This document shows positions 5,722 through 6,098 of a DNA stretch of 6,098 nt, in pieces. This DNA is from an uncultured Ruminococcus sp. GTDB lineage: Bacteria; Bacillota; Clostridia; Oscillospirales; Ruminococcaceae. The position numbers and the translations under genes were made by a program. Where the stretch lies: positions 1 to 6,098 of the forward strand of contig CAMNAY010000111.1 in NCBI GenBank assembly GCA_946531975.1, in the 5' to 3' direction. How positions within the stretch are numbered: position 1 is the stretch's first letter; the number at the start of each line of letters is the position of its first letter. Below the pieces are notes generated by a model, which searched no databases, had not been told where the DNA came from, and saw nothing but the letters and a program-made list of their open reading frames with translations.

Positions 5722-5947
5722 CGGACTTGTTTCCTGCGGCGAAAGACGAAACACTGAAGTTCCTGCTGCTTCATGCCGTTTATCCTGTCCGGAGCGAACA
5801 GCCCGGCGGAACGCAGAACTCCCTGCGGCGCGCAAATCCGCGGTGTGAAATTATGCAGCATACAGAGATAGAGAGGCAGAGTTTGGATTTCAATTCCGCC
5901 TCTGATCGCAAAAGGGTAAAGCGCGGCTGTGCGAAACGGGTAACCGC

Positions 5948-6098
5948 ATGCCGGCGAAAGGAGCCGACAATAACGATTTGAGACAAAATCCCCACAACAA
6001 TCTTGGGGAAATAAAGCCGGTTTCAGCCGGTGAGATTGAATATATGGAGAGAAACTATGCAAGCTCGAACGCGAAGAAACCGCGTGGCGATTCTGGTT
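5948..6098 (+). CDS. Alternative open frame at the right edge, hydrophilic N-terminus
   Basis: From ATG 5948 a frame stays open to the window edge for 50 codons (open from 5906). It begins MPAKGADNNDLRQNPHNN and contains an internal ATG at 6044 that continues ERNYASSNAKKPRGDSG. Codon use is more ordinary than in the competing frame at 6057, which has several CGA/AGA arginines. A polar, basic N-terminus would resemble the cytoplasmic tail of the upstream sortase frame. Against it, ATG 5948 has only a weak GGGT upstream and ATG 6044 has GGTGAG at a long spacing. It excludes the frame at 6057. Family unknown. Confidence 0.3.
   Translation, partial: MPAKGADNNDLRQNPHNNLGEIKPVSAGEIEYMERNYASSNAKKPRGDSG
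5989..6009 (+). repeat. Hairpin TCCCCA / TGGGGA
   Basis: A 6-bp GC-rich stem with a 9-base loop. It is followed by AATAAAG rather than a T-run, so it is not a standard terminator. It lies 40-70 bases before the candidate start at 6057. Confidence 0.4.
6046..6051 (+). promoter_or_regulatory. Ribosome binding site for the edge gene
   Basis: GGAGAG, with GGAG ending 7 bases before ATG 6057, is well placed. It favours ATG 6057 over the overlapping ATG 6044. Confidence 0.5.
6057..6098 (+). CDS. Start of a gene cut by the window edge, possibly exported or membrane protein
   Basis: Only 14 codons are visible, reading MQARTRRNRVAILV. A basic stretch (RTRRNR) followed by the beginning of a hydrophobic run would suit a signal peptide or membrane anchor. 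GGAGAG upstream is well spaced. Too little is present for a family assignment. Its place after a sortase gene suggests a cell-envelope protein, but that is a guess. A different frame through the same bases, from ATG 5948 or ATG 6044, is also open to the edge and is listed separately; only one can be the real gene. Confidence 0.45.
   Translation, partial: MQARTRRNRVAILV

Larger units (their letters stand above)
5664..6056 (+). other. Intergenic region of about 390 bases with several potential hairpins, possible RNA leader
   Basis: No convincing gene lies in most of this stretch; its last part, from 5948, is also open in a candidate frame listed separately. Inverted repeats seen by eye are GGTGAAA/TTTCACC (5667-5673 with 5706-5712), TTTCAC/GTGAAA (5706-5721), CGCAG/CTGCG (5812-5827), AGAGGC/GCCTCT (5872-5903), CGGC/GCCG (5952-5966), TCCCCA/TGGGGA (5989-6009) and GCCGG/CCGGT (6016-6031, one G-U pair). 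None is followed by a run of T, so none is a clear Rho-independent terminator. I could not match the region to a riboswitch family I know, including ydaO (c-di-AMP), glycine, cobalamin and T-box. It may be a 5' leader of the gene starting at the right edge. Confidence 0.45.

Noticed and set aside
5668..5722. parS-like half sites: GTGAAACA at 5668-5675 and TTTCAC-N4-GTGAAAC at 5706-5722
   Set aside because: ParB needs the two half sites directly joined as in TTTCACGTGAAA. A lone half site and a pair split by 4 bases do not fit and could arise by chance.
5325..6062. Open frame on the - strand (245 codons) covering the intergenic region
   Set aside because: It starts at a TTG without a ribosome binding site, has an unlike-protein composition in the intergenic part, and runs into the sortase on the opposite strand.

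Overview
The window reads as a chromosomal segment of a Gram-positive Clostridia-type bacterium, most likely a gut Ruminococcaceae/Oscillospiraceae relative. This is inferred from a class B-type sortase with a long charged cytoplasmic tail, a ThiI without a rhodanese domain next to a NifS-type desulfurase, a perfect Firmicutes-type parS site, and AGGAGG-like ribosome binding sites. All genes that can be supported lie on the + strand with short gaps, so most of the window could be one transcription unit.

Layout. 33-1169: PLP-dependent cysteine desulfurase. 1195-1701: small two-helix membrane protein, possibly DUF3592-like. 1726-2169: GNAT N-acetyltransferase starting at GTG. 2207-3418: ThiI, the tRNA 4-thiouridine sulfurtransferase. 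3419-3469: short AT-rich gap holding a perfect 16-bp parS palindrome (3435-3450). 3470-4024: stand-alone CinA C-terminal domain (PncC-type amidase). 4134-5663: a sortase reading frame cut into two pieces by one in-frame TAA at 4773-4775. The first piece carries the cytoplasmic tail and membrane anchor, the second the catalytic domain. 5664-about 6056: roughly 390 bases without a convincing gene but with several hairpins. 6057-end: probable start of another gene, with a competing reading frame.

How the genes fit together. The desulfurase makes a protein-bound persulfide, and ThiI uses such sulfur to make s4U in tRNA and, in some organisms, the thiazole of thiamin. A ThiI lacking its own rhodanese domain is expected to depend on a partner desulfurase, and the one at the start of the window is the natural candidate. 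The membrane protein and the GNAT enzyme sit between them with no obvious link. The parS site suggests that this segment lies in the origin-proximal domain bound by ParB/Spo0J.

Main points for a second look are the in-frame stop inside the sortase, an apparent Arg-to-Lys change at the expected catalytic arginine of that same sortase, the parS site at the cinA start, and the unexplained structured leader near the right edge. I found no tRNA, rRNA, CRISPR array, insertion sequence or clear Rho-independent terminator, and no clearly new multi-gene system.
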